From Methyloversatilis discipulorum (GTDB lineage: Bacteria > Pseudomonadota > Gammaproteobacteria > Burkholderiales > Rhodocyclaceae), in contig NZ_ARVV01000001.1 of the NCBI RefSeq assembly GCF_000385375.1, forward strand, positions 1,922,001-1,986,000: 64,000 nucleotides of DNA, in the 5' to 3' direction. This document shows, in pieces, positions 32,903 to 41,892 of this stretch (positions are counted from its first letter, which is position 1; every line of letters starts with the position of its first letter). The position numbers and the translations under genes are program-made. The notes under the pieces are model-generated. The model did not search any database. It saw only the letters and a list, made by a program, of their open reading frames with translations, and was not told the DNA's origin.

Positions 32903-34286
32903 TGCGGTCGCTGAACACGACGGCAACCGTCTTGACGATGATCCAGAGGTCCAGCCCGAGCGACCAGGTGCGCAGGTATTCGAGGTCGTACTCGATGCGC
33001 TTCTGCATCTTGTCCACGGTTTCGGTTTCGCCGCGATAGCCATTCACCTGCGCCCAGCCAGTGATACCCGGCTTGACCTTGTGACGCACCATGTAACCCT
33101 TGATCAGCTTGCGGTAGGTTTCGTTGTGCGACACTGCGTGCGGCCGCGGGCCGACGATGCTCATGCGCCCCTGCAGCACGTTGATGAACTGCGGCAGTTC
33201 GTCGAGCGAGGTGCGGCGCAGGAAGCCGCCGAAGCGGGTGATGCGCTGGTCGTTGCGGGTGGCCTGCTTCACGACGCCGCCATCCTCCTGCACGGTCATC
33301 GAGCGGAACTTGTAGACGACGATTTCCTTGCCATCGAGGCCGTAGCGGCGTTGGCGGAACAGTGCCGGGCCGGGCGAACTCATCTTCACGCCTATCGCGA
33401 TCGCCAGCAGCAGCGGCGATATCAGCAGCAGGATGATGATGGACAGCACGATGTCGCTGGTGCGCTTGACCAGACCGTTGATGCCGGTGAATGGCGTGTC
33501 GCAGACGGCCACCACCGGTACGCCCGCCACATAGTCCATGCGCCCCTGGATCAGGTCGGTCAGGAAAATGTCCGGTGCGAAGAAGATGCTCACCGTCGTA
33601 TCTTTGAGGTCGTCCAGCAGTGACAGGATGCGCGGCTGGCTGGCCATCGGCAGCGCGAGGTAGATCTGGTCGATGCGGTTCGCCTTCACGTAGGCGGCGA
33701 GGTCGCGCAGACGACCGAGCAGCGGCAGGCCGTTCAGCTGGGTGATGCGCTCGGGGGCGCGGTCGTCGAAGTAGCCGACGCAGCGCACGCCAAGGTAAGG
33801 ATTGGTTTCGAACTGTTCGGCCAGCGACACACCGATGTCGTTGCAGCCGACGATGATGACGCGGGTCTGGTTCGCTTCCTGCGCGGCCGCCCGCTGCAGA
33901 TAGCCGCGGGCAACGAAGTGGGCGACCAGCTGGGTCAGCGGTGCGGCGACCAGCCAGGACACCACGACCTCGTAGGGGAAGTTCTCGATGTACTGGCTCG
34001 CGTAGCCGAAGAACAGCAGGATGAAGGCGATCAGCAGCCAGCTGATCACGGTCTGCCGGATCACCCGACGCGGCCGCATGCTGAGCAGCGACGAGCCGGG
34101 GAAGGACAGGGAAAAGACGACGAGCGACAGCACGACGTAGCGCGCATCGACGGTATCGCCGTAATAGAGCGCGCAGGCGATCAGGGACAGGATGAGCGAC
34201 AGCGGGTCGAGGAACATTTCGACCATGCCGGAAAGGCTCAACGGTGCCCGCAATACGGAAGTGTTACGCTCAAACTTGGCGAGCAT
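32892..34286 (-). CDS. WcaJ-type undecaprenyl-phosphate sugar phosphotransferase
   Basis: Starts exopolysaccharide repeat-unit synthesis by moving a hexose-1-phosphate to undecaprenyl phosphate. Seen in 464 aa: four N-terminal helices, a CoA-binding-like Rossmann middle domain (RVIIVGCNDIGVSLAEQF), a fifth helix (LSIIILLLISPLLLAIAI), and the catalytic polyprenyl-transferase domain with VYKFRSM, RFGGFLRRTSLDELPQFINV and GPRPHAVSHNETY. ATG 34286 is preferred: a TTG 24 bases upstream would sit too close to the predicted transcription start. Opposite to epsL, with which it shares an upstream region. Confidence 0.93.
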   Translation of the reverse strand: MLAKFERNTSVLRAPLSLSGMVEMFLDPLSLILSLIACALYYGDTVDARYVVLSLVVFSLSFPGSSLLSMRPRRVIRQTVISWLLIAFILLFFGYASQYIENFPYEVVVSWLVAAPLTQLVAHFVARGYLQRAAAQEANQTRVIIVGCNDIGVSLAEQFETNPYLGVRCVGYFDDRAPERITQLNGLPLLGRLRDLAAYVKANRIDQIYLALPMASQPRILSLLDDLKDTTVSIFFAPDIFLTDLIQGRMDYVAGVPVVAVCDTPFTGINGLVKRTSDIVLSIIILLLISPLLLAIAIGVKMSSPGPALFRQRRYGLDGKEIVVYKFRSMTVQEDGGVVKQATRNDQRITRFGGFLRRTSLDELPQFINVLQGRMSIVGPRPHAVSHNETYRKLIKGYMVRHKVKPGITGWAQVNGYRGETETVDKMQKRIEYDLEYLRTWSLGLDLWIIVKTVAVVFSDRNAY

Positions 34287-34324
34287 CGGGAATGAAACCG
34301 GTGAATTCAATGGACTTGGAGATC

Positions 34325-34340
34325 TGCAGACGACGTGCCG
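34325..34340 (-). promoter_or_regulatory. Sigma-54-like promoter of the WcaJ-type gene
   Basis: On the minus strand CGGCACGTCGTCTGCA: GG and GC 10 bases apart, with GGCACG and CTGCA matching the -24/-12 consensus except for the first T and one T of the -12 box. Transcription would begin near 34314, about 28 bases before the ATG. On the plus strand the same gap has a poorer candidate for epsL (CGGAAGCGATTTTGCG, 34351-34366). Confidence 0.5.
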
Positions 34341-34427
34341 GCTAGAATACCGGAAGCGATTTTGCGCATTTTCACGATTTGCGCGCCGGAAAGAAAAGCG
34401 TCACGGCCTGCATTCATACTCTCTTCG

Positions 34428-35690
34428 ATGAACAATAACATTTCAAAATGTTGGCCCGCTGTGCTGTTGTTGCTGACCTTGGTGAGCACGGACAGCGTCC
34501 AGGCCGACGAGGACGACGCCTTTTCTCTCGTGACCTCGGCTTCGTGGCAGTATCAGGACAACGTGCTCTATCTGCCGGACGGCCAGCGTCCTCCCGCCGT
34601 CTTCGGGTTGAATGCGCCGCGGGGCGATCAGAGCTACGTCGCCTCGGTCGGGCTGAACTTCAACAAGCGTATTGGTCGGCAGCAACTTTCTGCGAGTGCA
34701 TCGCAGATCATGACGCGGTACAACGATCTCAAAACGTTGGACAACGACGGCCACAACCTCCTTGCCTCCTGGAAGTGGGAACTAGGCAACGATCTGTCCG
34801 GACAGTTGCGGTACTCGAACCGGCGTTACATGCAGGGCTTCAACGATTTTCGGTCCCTGACACCCGTCAAGAATCTGGTCGATCTGGAGAACTGGCGCTT
34901 CGACGCAACATATAAGCTGGATGCGTTCTGGGCCTTGATCGGCGGAGTTTCAAGGGACAGCTTGCGTAATGGTGTGCCGTCGAGACTGGGCAGTGATTAC
35001 GACATCGATCGCTACGAACTCGGGGCGCGCTACACAACGCGCGGCGGCACGTCTTTCGAGCTGGTGGGTATCGACACGCAGGGCGACTATCCGAACCGCT
35101 TGCCGACCTCAAACGTCACCAACTCCTACTCGCAGAAGAATCTAGAAGCGAGGATACGTTGGCAACCGGTAGGGCATTCGCGCCTCTCGGCGTCAATCGG
35201 GCAGGCTAATCGCAAGCACGACAATCTGCCAGAGCGCGACTATGAAGATGTGTACGGCAGAGTGGGGTGGGAGTGGACACCAACCGGCAAATTCGGCGTC
35301 AGCTTCCTCGCCGAACGCCAGATCAGTGCGCTTGACGACATCGTGTCGAGTTACTTTCGCACGACGACTTACTCGATCGCGCCCATGTGGCAGGCAACGG
35401 GCAAGTTGCGGTTCGACGGGCGTGTCCAGTGGGTTTCCCGAGATGCTTCTGGCGACAGCTTCTTCTCGACGCTCTCTCCAGCGGAGCAGGCGTTCTATCG
35501 GGTGTTCTTTGGAATTGATGGCACGGCGCGTCAGGAAGACATCACGACCTACAGTCTTGGCGCCACCTGGGCCATCCAGCGCAATCTGACGGCGAACGCC
35601 GAGCTGCGCCACGATTCGCGCGATTCGAACGTTCAGTTCTACCAGTACCGCGTGCGCAGCCTGTCGATGTCGCTGCAATACCTTTTCTGA
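34428..35690 (+). CDS. epsL: EpsL-like outer-membrane beta-barrel of the exopolysaccharide locus
   Basis: 420 aa. A signal peptide (1-30, ending STDSVQADE) is followed by about 380 residues of alternating polar/aromatic strands such as ASWQYQDNVLYLPD, LSGQLRYSNRRYMQG and FGVSFLAERQ, ending in a terminal Phe (SLSMSLQYLF), typical of outer-membrane barrels. It matches the EpsL family found with XrtB exosortase loci; probably a polysaccharide-secretion or surface barrel. Its base composition is lower in GC than its neighbours. ATG 34428 precedes the signal peptide; a longer frame from 34335 would bury it. Confidence 0.82.
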   Translation: MNNNISKCWPAVLLLLTLVSTDSVQADEDDAFSLVTSASWQYQDNVLYLPDGQRPPAVFGLNAPRGDQSYVASVGLNFNKRIGRQQLSASASQIMTRYNDLKTLDNDGHNLLASWKWELGNDLSGQLRYSNRRYMQGFNDFRSLTPVKNLVDLENWRFDATYKLDAFWALIGGVSRDSLRNGVPSRLGSDYDIDRYELGARYTTRGGTSFELVGIDTQGDYPNRLPTSNVTNSYSQKNLEARIRWQPVGHSRLSASIGQANRKHDNLPERDYEDVYGRVGWEWTPTGKFGVSFLAERQISALDDIVSSYFRTTTYSIAPMWQATGKLRFDGRVQWVSRDASGDSFFSTLSPAEQAFYRVFFGIDGTARQEDITTYSLGATWAIQRNLTANAELRHDSRDSNVQFYQYRVRSLSMSLQYLF

Positions 35691-35691
35691 G

Positions 35692-36231
35692 TCAGTACCG
35701 CAACAGCGCGTGGCTGCCCCAGCCGCGCGCGGCGAGCAGGGCCGAGCCGCCGAGTGCCGGCAGGTCGATCAGGAAGCGGAAGCCGATGAGCTGCCCACCG
35801 GCGCGTTCGACCAGTTCGCCGCAGGCCACCGCGGTGCCGCCAGTGGCGATCAGATCGTCCAGCACCAGCACTCGCGCTCCGGTGGCGAAAGCGCCGACGT
35901 GCATTTCCAGCCGGTCGCTGCCGTATTCGAGCGCGTAGTCGACGCCCAGTGTCGGACCCGGCAGCTTGCCGGGCTTGCGTACCGGTACCACGCCGGCGCC
36001 CAGTCGCTGCGCCAGCGCGCCCGCGAGCAGGAAGCCGCGTGCCTCGATGGCGGCGACGATGTCGACGCTGGCGGGCTCGATGCTGCGTTCAAGTGCGTCC
36101 AGTGCCTGCGTCAGGCCGCGCGCGTCGGCCAGCAGCGGTGTGATGTCGCGGAACTGTATGCCCGGCTCGGGAAAATCGGGAATGGTGCGGATCAGCGAGC
36201 GCAGCGGAGCGAGGTCGGACGGATGTGTCAT
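35692..36231 (-). CDS. apt: Adenine phosphoribosyltransferase
   Basis: Salvages adenine to AMP with PRPP. Seen in 179 aa: an N-terminal segment FPEPGIQFRDITPLLAD, the flexible-loop region RKPGKLPGPTLGVDYALEYG, and the PRPP-binding motif VLVLDDLIATGGTA. The ATG at 36231 makes an ATGA overlap with the upstream peptidase; a longer frame lies within that gene. Its stop is one base from the stop of epsL. Confidence 0.95.
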   Translation of the reverse strand: MTHPSDLAPLRSLIRTIPDFPEPGIQFRDITPLLADARGLTQALDALERSIEPASVDIVAAIEARGFLLAGALAQRLGAGVVPVRKPGKLPGPTLGVDYALEYGSDRLEMHVGAFATGARVLVLDDLIATGGTAVACGELVERAGGQLIGFRFLIDLPALGGSALLAARGWGSHALLRY

Positions 36232-37319
36232 GGCGTTTCCTGGAAGGTGGGCAGGCCGAGCCGGGCGCGTCGTTCGTCGCGCGGCAGTGCAGCCAGCTCG
36301 CGCATGGTTGCCCATACGGCGGGCATGTCGGGTGAGGCGGCAATCAGTCGCGTGAAGGCCGGTCTGGCTGCAGTGTAGAGGCCGATCGACGCCAGCGTCG
36401 CGTTGTTGATGTCCTGTGCGAACCAGCGATCGTAGCCGCGGAAGCCGGCCCAGCGCGTGTCGCGCAGAGCACGATAATCCGCGCCCAGCTCTTCGAGCAG
36501 GCGCGCCTTGCCGGCGTGTTTTTCGGAATCCGCCAGATCGCTGCGGTAGAGCGCATCCAGTGCGTCGCGATAGCGGATCACCAGCGCGGCGAAATCGCTG
36601 CGCAGCAGCTGCGCCCGTTCGAACCCTTCGCGCAGCCCTTCCTTGCCGGAACGCGCCAGCCAGCGGCGCACGCCTTCCTCTTCCACCGCGCTGGCGAAGG
36701 ACTCATTGAATTCGGTGTCGTCGCGTACGTAGACGATCTGGTGCGCCAGTTCATGCACGATGAGACGCACCAGCTCGGTCTCCGGATAGTGGATGAAGGT
36801 GTTCAGCAGCGGATCGTCGAACCAGCCCAGCGTCGAGTAGGCCGGCACACCGCTCACATGCACATCCAGCCCCTCGCGCGCCAGTGCGTCGGCGTGACGG
36901 CGCGCATCGGCTTCGGCGAAGAAGCCGCGATAGCTGACGCAGCCGGCGATCGGGAAGCAGGACTGGCGTGGCTTGACCGACAGGGGCTCGGTGGCGAACA
37001 CGTTCCAGACGACGAAAGGGCGCCCGAGGTCGGCGTAACGACGGTAGCTGCCGTTGTCGGGCAGGGCCATCTCGCGGCTGGCCCAGTCGCGAATCTCTGC
37101 CGCCAGTGCGAGCTTGTCGCGCAGCGCCTGTGGGCTTGCCCCGTCGGCATCGACCTCGGCCAGCGGACGCGCCAGCCGCCACAGCTCGAACTGGCCGTGT
37201 GCCGCCTGCCAGTAGTAGCGTGGCGAGAAGCTGCCGTTGCAGCCGCCTAGCAGCAGCGCCAGACCGACGACGAGGCAGCGGTGCCGGAGCCGCTCAGCCC
37301 GCCTCGCGGTGTCCGGCAT
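36228..37319 (-). CDS. Putative zinc aminopeptidase lipoprotein
   Basis: 363 aa, family of predicted aminopeptidases (COG4324-like). Seen: a lipoprotein signal with lipobox LLGG-Cys27, and a gluzincin zinc site HELAHQ (His189, Glu190, His193) with third ligand Glu206 in NESFASAVEEEGVRRWL. Expected anchored to the inside of the outer membrane. ATG 37319 is chosen to place the lipobox correctly; the frame is open further up inside pabBC. Overlaps pabBC by 26 bases and apt by 4, so the three are co-transcribed. Confidence 0.85.
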   Translation of the reverse strand: MPDTARRAERLRHRCLVVGLALLLGGCNGSFSPRYYWQAAHGQFELWRLARPLAEVDADGASPQALRDKLALAAEIRDWASREMALPDNGSYRRYADLGRPFVVWNVFATEPLSVKPRQSCFPIAGCVSYRGFFAEADARRHADALAREGLDVHVSGVPAYSTLGWFDDPLLNTFIHYPETELVRLIVHELAHQIVYVRDDTEFNESFASAVEEEGVRRWLARSGKEGLREGFERAQLLRSDFAALVIRYRDALDALYRSDLADSEKHAGKARLLEELGADYRALRDTRWAGFRGYDRWFAQDINNATLASIGLYTAARPAFTRLIAASPDMPAVWATMRELAALPRDERRARLGLPTFQETP

Positions 37320-39096
37320 AGGGGTCGGCGTAGGCGGGAACGACGGCGGGGGCCGTGTCCAGCGGCGCGTTGTCGATGGTGACCGGTATCCAGCCGCGTA
37401 CGCTGTTGATGAACCAGACGGCTTGGGCGCGGCCGAGGTCCTCACAGGTGAGCACGCGTTCCATCAGTTCGCCGCGCTCCACCAGTTCGCGCCTGAGCGT
37501 GCCATCTAGCAGGCCGCTGGATACCGGCGGCGTGTAACGGCTGCCATCGATGTCCAGCACCAGATTGCCGCGCGTGAATTCGGTCAGTTCGCCGGCGTCG
37601 TTCCACAGCAGCACGTCGAAGGCGCTACCGGCGACCTGCGACAGGTGGGCGTCGTAAATGCCCCGGCGTGTGGTCTTGTGGTAGAGCAGCGGCTCGGCGC
37701 GGGACACCGGTGCCGACGCCAGCCTGACCTTGCGCGGGCTGTTGTCGGGCTCGCCGGCAGCGGCGCTCTCGATGCGCAAGCCACCGTCCGCTGCGCACAG
37801 CAGGCGCACGCGCAGTCGGCCCTGCGGGTGTGCTGCCGCATGCGCGGCAAGTACCGACGCCGGATCCTGCGGGGAGGCAAAGCCGAAATGGCGCGCCGAC
37901 GCGGCGAGCCGTGCGAGGTGGCGGTCGAGCAGTTCGTAGCGGCCATCGACCAGCAACAGCGTCTCGAACAGTTCGAAGCCATTGCTGGCGCGTGTCAGGA
38001 AGCGGCTCTTGGTCTGCACTTCGGCGTACTCGTCGGCGGCGACCGAATCCCAGGTGATGCCGCCACCCAGACCGCATTCCATTCGCTCGTTCGCCACGTC
38101 TAGCGTGACCGTGCGGATGGCGACGTTGAAGCGTGCAGCGCCGCCCGGCGCCACATGGCCGATCGCGCCACAGTAGACCGCGCGCGGCGACTTCTCGAGC
38201 TCGGCGATGATGTCCATCGACTTCAGCTTGGGTGCCCCGGTGATCGAGCCGCAGGGGAAGAGCGCCGCGAACACGTCGTCGAGCGTCACCTCGGGGCGCG
38301 TCCGTGCGGTGATGGTCGAGGTCATCTGCAACACGGTCGGGTAGTTTTCGATCGAGAACAGGTGCGGCACCTGCACGCCGCCCGGCATCGAAAGCCGCGA
38401 CAGGTCGTTGCGCAGCAGATCGACAATCATCAGGTTCTCGGCGCGGTTCTTCTCCGAATCGCGCAGCCAGCGCGCCAGTTCGGCGTCCTCTTCCGGCAGC
38501 TGACCGCGCCGTGCCGTGCCCTTCATTGGCCGTGTCGTCAGCACGCCGTCCTGCCACGAGAAGAACAGCTCCGGCGAGGCCGACAGGATGCGGTGGGTGC
38601 CGATGTCCGCGTAGGCGCAGAACTCGGCCTGCTGCGCCTGCCGCAACTGCTCGTAGTAGGACTGCGCGTCGCCGGAAAAGCGCGCGTGGGCGCGCACCGT
38701 GTAGTTCATCTGGTAGGCGTCGCCGCGGCGGATGGCGGCATGGATCGCGTCGATCGCATGCCCATATTCGTCGCGCCCGGTGTCCAGTTCCCACGCCGGC
38801 ACTTCGAACGGGGCCGGTGCGTCGGGGCCGCAATCGACCGGCGCGTGGTGCAGGCCGAACCACACCAGCGGCACGCCGCATCCGCTGCGCACGCGCGCCG
38901 CACGATCGAAGGCGGGCGCCGCCTCATAGGCAACGTAGCCGACCGCATGCAGCCCGCCCTGCGTGGCTTCGGCCACGCGACGGAGGGCAGGGCGGACGGC
39001 GTCCACGCTGTCGGCGCGAACCACTTCCAGCGGTTCTCCGAACACGAGGCGGCGTGGCAGTCTGTCCGGGGTCGAGAAGTCGAGTATGAATTTCAT
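37294..39096 (-). CDS. pabB: Aminodeoxychorismate synthase I-aminodeoxychorismate lyase fusion
   Basis: 600 aa joining two steps of p-aminobenzoate (folate) synthesis. Residues about 1-380 are chorismate-binding PabB: KGTARRGQLPEEDAELARWL, EKNRAENLMIVDLLRNDLSR, FPCGSITGAPKLKSMDII and GGGITWDS. Residues about 385-590 are class IV aminotransferase-fold PabC with the PLP Lys in YHKTTRRGIYDAH and LTEFTRGNLVLDIDGSRYTPP. The glutaminase PabA is not in the window. The fusion is common in proteobacteria. Confidence 0.93.
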   Translation of the reverse strand: MKFILDFSTPDRLPRRLVFGEPLEVVRADSVDAVRPALRRVAEATQGGLHAVGYVAYEAAPAFDRAARVRSGCGVPLVWFGLHHAPVDCGPDAPAPFEVPAWELDTGRDEYGHAIDAIHAAIRRGDAYQMNYTVRAHARFSGDAQSYYEQLRQAQQAEFCAYADIGTHRILSASPELFFSWQDGVLTTRPMKGTARRGQLPEEDAELARWLRDSEKNRAENLMIVDLLRNDLSRLSMPGGVQVPHLFSIENYPTVLQMTSTITARTRPEVTLDDVFAALFPCGSITGAPKLKSMDIIAELEKSPRAVYCGAIGHVAPGGAARFNVAIRTVTLDVANERMECGLGGGITWDSVAADEYAEVQTKSRFLTRASNGFELFETLLLVDGRYELLDRHLARLAASARHFGFASPQDPASVLAAHAAAHPQGRLRVRLLCAADGGLRIESAAAGEPDNSPRKVRLASAPVSRAEPLLYHKTTRRGIYDAHLSQVAGSAFDVLLWNDAGELTEFTRGNLVLDIDGSRYTPPVSSGLLDGTLRRELVERGELMERVLTCEDLGRAQAVWFINSVRGWIPVTIDNAPLDTAPAVVPAYADPYAGHREAG

Positions 39097-39136
39097 GGTG
39101 TTACCGGCCGCGGGCCGGTGCAGGCTTGAGCAGTGT

Positions 39137-39448
39137 TCAGACGACGTGCGGCGCGATGTAGAGCGCGATCACGCGTCGGCCGAGCAGCGTGACAGAGCCG
39201 TGGCGGCGGTTGTTCCCGGTGTCGCTGTATTCGAAGGCGTAGGTCCGCTTGATGCGCATCTGTCCCTCCTCGTCGCGGGCGAGCGAGGTCGAGCGGATGG
39301 CTACGGTATCATCGAGCAGCTGGGTGCCTTCCGCATTGCAGGCGGCACGGCTGGCTTCCATGCCCGCTTCGCGCGCATTCAGGCTGTCGAGCCAGAACCA
39401 GATCAGGCCGCCGATCAGCAGCAGCGACACGAGTTCGAAGGTCGGCAT
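39137..39448 (-). CDS. DUF3301-family small membrane protein
   Basis: 103 aa. Residues 5-20 (ELVSLLLIGGLIWFWLD) form one N-terminal membrane helix; the rest is soluble, with SRAACNAEGTQLLDDTVAI and RRVIALYIAPHVV. The family is found in beta- and gammaproteobacteria and has no known function. It is one base downstream of the MazG-like gene and 40 bases upstream of pabBC. Confidence 0.85.
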   Translation of the reverse strand: MPTFELVSLLLIGGLIWFWLDSLNAREAGMEASRAACNAEGTQLLDDTVAIRSTSLARDEEGQMRIKRTYAFEYSDTGNNRRHGSVTLLGRRVIALYIAPHVV

Positions 39449-39449
39449 G

Positions 39450-39785
39450 TCAGTGCTCCGGTTGCGCCATCGGCTGGCGTGCGACGTAACGCGCCAGCTT
39501 GCCGTCGATGCGCTCGGCCAGCTGGGTCGCCAGCTGTGCGGGGCTGCGCTCGGGATACAGGCGGGACAGCACCAGCAGCAGACAGAGCAACACGTCGGCG
39601 GCTTCGTCGATCGACGCGTCGGCGGGCAGCGTCTTGTGCGGTTTGTAGCCGCGCCGGACCAGCACCGCCTCGGCCAGTTCGCCGGATTCTTCGGTCAGCT
39701 TGCACAGCAGCATCAGCGGATCCATCCGCTCGTGGGTAGCGAAAACGGACAGGGCCTCGGCAAAGGCGTCGGGAGAGAAAGACAT
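39450..39785 (-). CDS. MazG-like all-alpha NTP pyrophosphohydrolase
   Basis: 111 aa. Members split (d)NTPs to NMP and pyrophosphate, cleaning the nucleotide pool. Seen: the metal-binding EESGELAEAVLVRRG (ExxE) and DEAADVLLCLLLV (ExxD) pairs of a single MazG domain. Substrate unknown. First gene of a short minus-strand run with DUF3301 and pabBC, divergent from epsD. Confidence 0.85.
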   Translation of the reverse strand: MSFSPDAFAEALSVFATHERMDPLMLLCKLTEESGELAEAVLVRRGYKPHKTLPADASIDEAADVLLCLLLVLSRLYPERSPAQLATQLAERIDGKLARYVARQPMAQPEH

Positions 39786-39919
39786 ATGTAAGACGATATG
39801 AACCGGGAAGCGTGCCCGATTCTATCGTGTGCAAGAGGGTTGATCGGGGGTAGGTCGGCGCGGCCCGCTTTGTCGGCCGCCGGCCGCGGAGCAAGACGTG
39901 GCAAGCCGCCATCGCCGCG

Positions 39920-39935
39920 TGGCGGGCATGCTGCA
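39920..39935 (+). promoter_or_regulatory. Weak sigma-54-like element upstream of epsD
   Basis: TGGCGGGCATGCTGCA: TGGC and TGCA with GG and GC 10 bases apart, but the middle of the -24 box is off consensus. Transcription would begin near 39947, about 110 bases before epsD. I see no clear sigma-70 promoter in this 273-base gap. Confidence 0.3.
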
Positions 39936-40058
39936 TTACGGAAACATTTCACGCAACGGCGCTGTAACACGCGCCCGATACTGTTCAGCCTTGGTCAGTT
40001 GGGCTATCTTGGCCGACGGCCACATGTCACAAATCAGCAATAATCATTCGGGGAAAAC

Positions 40059-41003
40059 ATGCCACATCACGCACGCCGTTCCATCGCCTTGACCGTCATC
40101 GCTGCAGCCATCCTGACTGCCTGCGGCGGCGAGGGCGGCGAAAAGAAGACGGCGACCCAGGTTGCCGCAAAGGTTAACGGCGGTGAAGTTTCGGTGCATC
40201 AGATCAATCAGGTCATGCAGCGTACCAATGTGGCGAATCCAGAGCAGGCCAAGGCGGCCAGCCGCCAGGTTCTCGAGCGCCTGATCGACCAGGAGCTGCT
40301 GGTGCAGCAGGCGGTCGACAAGAAGCTGGACCGCGATCCGAAGACGCTGCAGGCGATCGAGGCTGCGCGTCGCGAAGTGCTTGCCCGCGCCTACCTCGAG
40401 CAGGTGTCCAGCGCTGCGGTCAAGCCGACTGACAGTGAAATCAAGGACTACTACAGTCAGCACCCGGAGCTGTTTTCGGAGCGCCGCATCTTCAATCTGC
40501 GCGAGCTGGCCATCGCCGCCGGCCCCGACTTCACGCCCAAGCTCGAACAGTTCATGTCGCAGCCGCGCAATCTGCAGCAGATCGCCGAGTGGCTGCGCAG
40601 CGAGAACGTGCGCTTCACCGCCAACGCAGTGACCAAGCCGGCGGAGCAGCTGCCACTCGAGATGGTGAAGCGGGTGCACCAGATCAAGGACGGCCAGATC
40701 GGCGTGCTCGGCACCTCGAACGGCATTCTGGTGATCGAGGTGGCTGCTTCGCGCAGCGTGCCGGTCGACGAGAACGCCGCACGGCCGGTGATCGAGCAGT
40801 TCCTGCTGAACCAGCGCAAGGGCGAACTGGCACAGTCGGAAGTGAAGAAGCTGCGTGAGAGCGGCAAGATCGAGTACATGGGCGAATTCACTGCGCCTGC
40901 GCCGGGTGCTGCTGCACCGGCCGCTGCATCTGCCGCACCGGCTGCTGCGCCTGCCGCCGCTACCGAATCGGCGGTGGACAAGGGACTTTCGGGGCTCAAG
41001 TAA
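40059..41003 (+). CDS. epsD: EpsD-family peptidyl-prolyl isomerase lipoprotein
   Basis: 314 aa. A lipoprotein signal (AAAILTACGG, lipid Cys at 22) leads to a SurA-like helical N-domain (QAAKAASRQVLERLIDQELL) and a degenerate parvulin domain near 135-240. The C-terminus is an Ala/Pro-rich tail. EpsD is the first gene of epsDEFG loci tied to exosortase B; it probably folds or guides export proteins. GGGG upstream of the ATG serves as ribosome site. Followed by epsE after 73 bases. Confidence 0.9.
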   Translation: MPHHARRSIALTVIAAAILTACGGEGGEKKTATQVAAKVNGGEVSVHQINQVMQRTNVANPEQAKAASRQVLERLIDQELLVQQAVDKKLDRDPKTLQAIEAARREVLARAYLEQVSSAAVKPTDSEIKDYYSQHPELFSERRIFNLRELAIAAGPDFTPKLEQFMSQPRNLQQIAEWLRSENVRFTANAVTKPAEQLPLEMVKRVHQIKDGQIGVLGTSNGILVIEVAASRSVPVDENAARPVIEQFLLNQRKGELAQSEVKKLRESGKIEYMGEFTAPAPGAAAPAAASAAPAAAPAAATESAVDKGLSGLK

Positions 41004-41076
41004 GCCTCTCTCGGGACGGCGCCGCGCCGACGCACGGCACCGTCCTTTCGGACTGATCAACTGGAAACCCCTCGAT

Positions 41077-41880
41077 ATGACGAAGTTCGTACGTCTGCTG
41101 CTAGGCCTTTGTTTCGGGATGCTGCTGCTGCCGGCCGCCAGTGCCGCCGATGCACGTGAGTACGTGCTCGGTTCGGGCGACATCATCCGCGTCACCGTGT
41201 TCCAGAACCCGGACCTGACTGTCGAGACGCGGGTGACCGAGAACGGCAGCATCACCTATCCGCTGATCGGCGGCGTGACGGTCGGCGGCCTGACGCTGCC
41301 GGCGACCGAGAAGCTGATCGCCGACAAGCTGCGCGACGGTGGTTTCGTGCTGAAGCCGCAGGTGAACGTGCTGTTGCTGCAGATCCGCGGCAACCAGGTC
41401 TCGGTGCTGGGCATGGTGAATCGCCCGGGCCGTTATCCGATCGAGATCGCCAACACCCGTGTCACCGACATGCTGGCCACTGCCGGTGGTGCGTCGGTCA
41501 GCGGCGCCGACATCGTGACGCTGGTCGGCACGCGCAACGACAAGCCCTTCCGCGCGGAGATCGACATTCCGGCCCTGTTCCAGCCGGAAGGCATCAATGC
41601 GGACATCCCTGTCATGGGCGGCGACATCCTCTACATCCACCGTGCGCCGGTGTTCTACATCTACGGTGAAGTGAATCGTCCGGGCTCCTACCGCCTCGAG
41701 CGCGGCATGACCGTGATGCAGGCACTGGCCCAGGGTGGTGGCATCACGCTGCGCGGCACCGACAAACGCCTCAAGCTGCATCGCCGCAATGCGGCCGGTG
41801 TGGTGGAGGCGATCGAGCCTGACATGTCGATGACGCTGCAGAGCGACGATGTCGTCTACGTGCGCGAAAGCCTTTTCTGA
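41077..41880 (+). CDS. epsE: Polysaccharide export protein EpsE (Wza-type)
   Basis: 267 aa. A signal peptide (1-23) is followed by a polysaccharide-export domain (YVLGSGDIIRVTVFQNPDLT) and two SLBB domains (VSVLGMVNRPGRYPIE and FYIYGEVNRPGSYRLERGMT). It forms the periplasmic and outer-membrane part of the export channel. No lipobox Cys is seen, unlike E. coli Wza, so anchoring may differ. ATG 41077 gives the signal peptide; earlier starts lie inside epsD. Confidence 0.92.
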   Translation: MTKFVRLLLGLCFGMLLLPAASAADAREYVLGSGDIIRVTVFQNPDLTVETRVTENGSITYPLIGGVTVGGLTLPATEKLIADKLRDGGFVLKPQVNVLLLQIRGNQVSVLGMVNRPGRYPIEIANTRVTDMLATAGGASVSGADIVTLVGTRNDKPFRAEIDIPALFQPEGINADIPVMGGDILYIHRAPVFYIYGEVNRPGSYRLERGMTVMQALAQGGGITLRGTDKRLKLHRRNAAGVVEAIEPDMSMTLQSDDVVYVRESLF

Positions 41881-41892
41881 TCGGATGATTCC

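Noticed and set aside
39898-39914. Another TGGCAAG-type -24 element before epsD
   Set aside because: No GC at the required 10-base distance, so the -12 box is missing.
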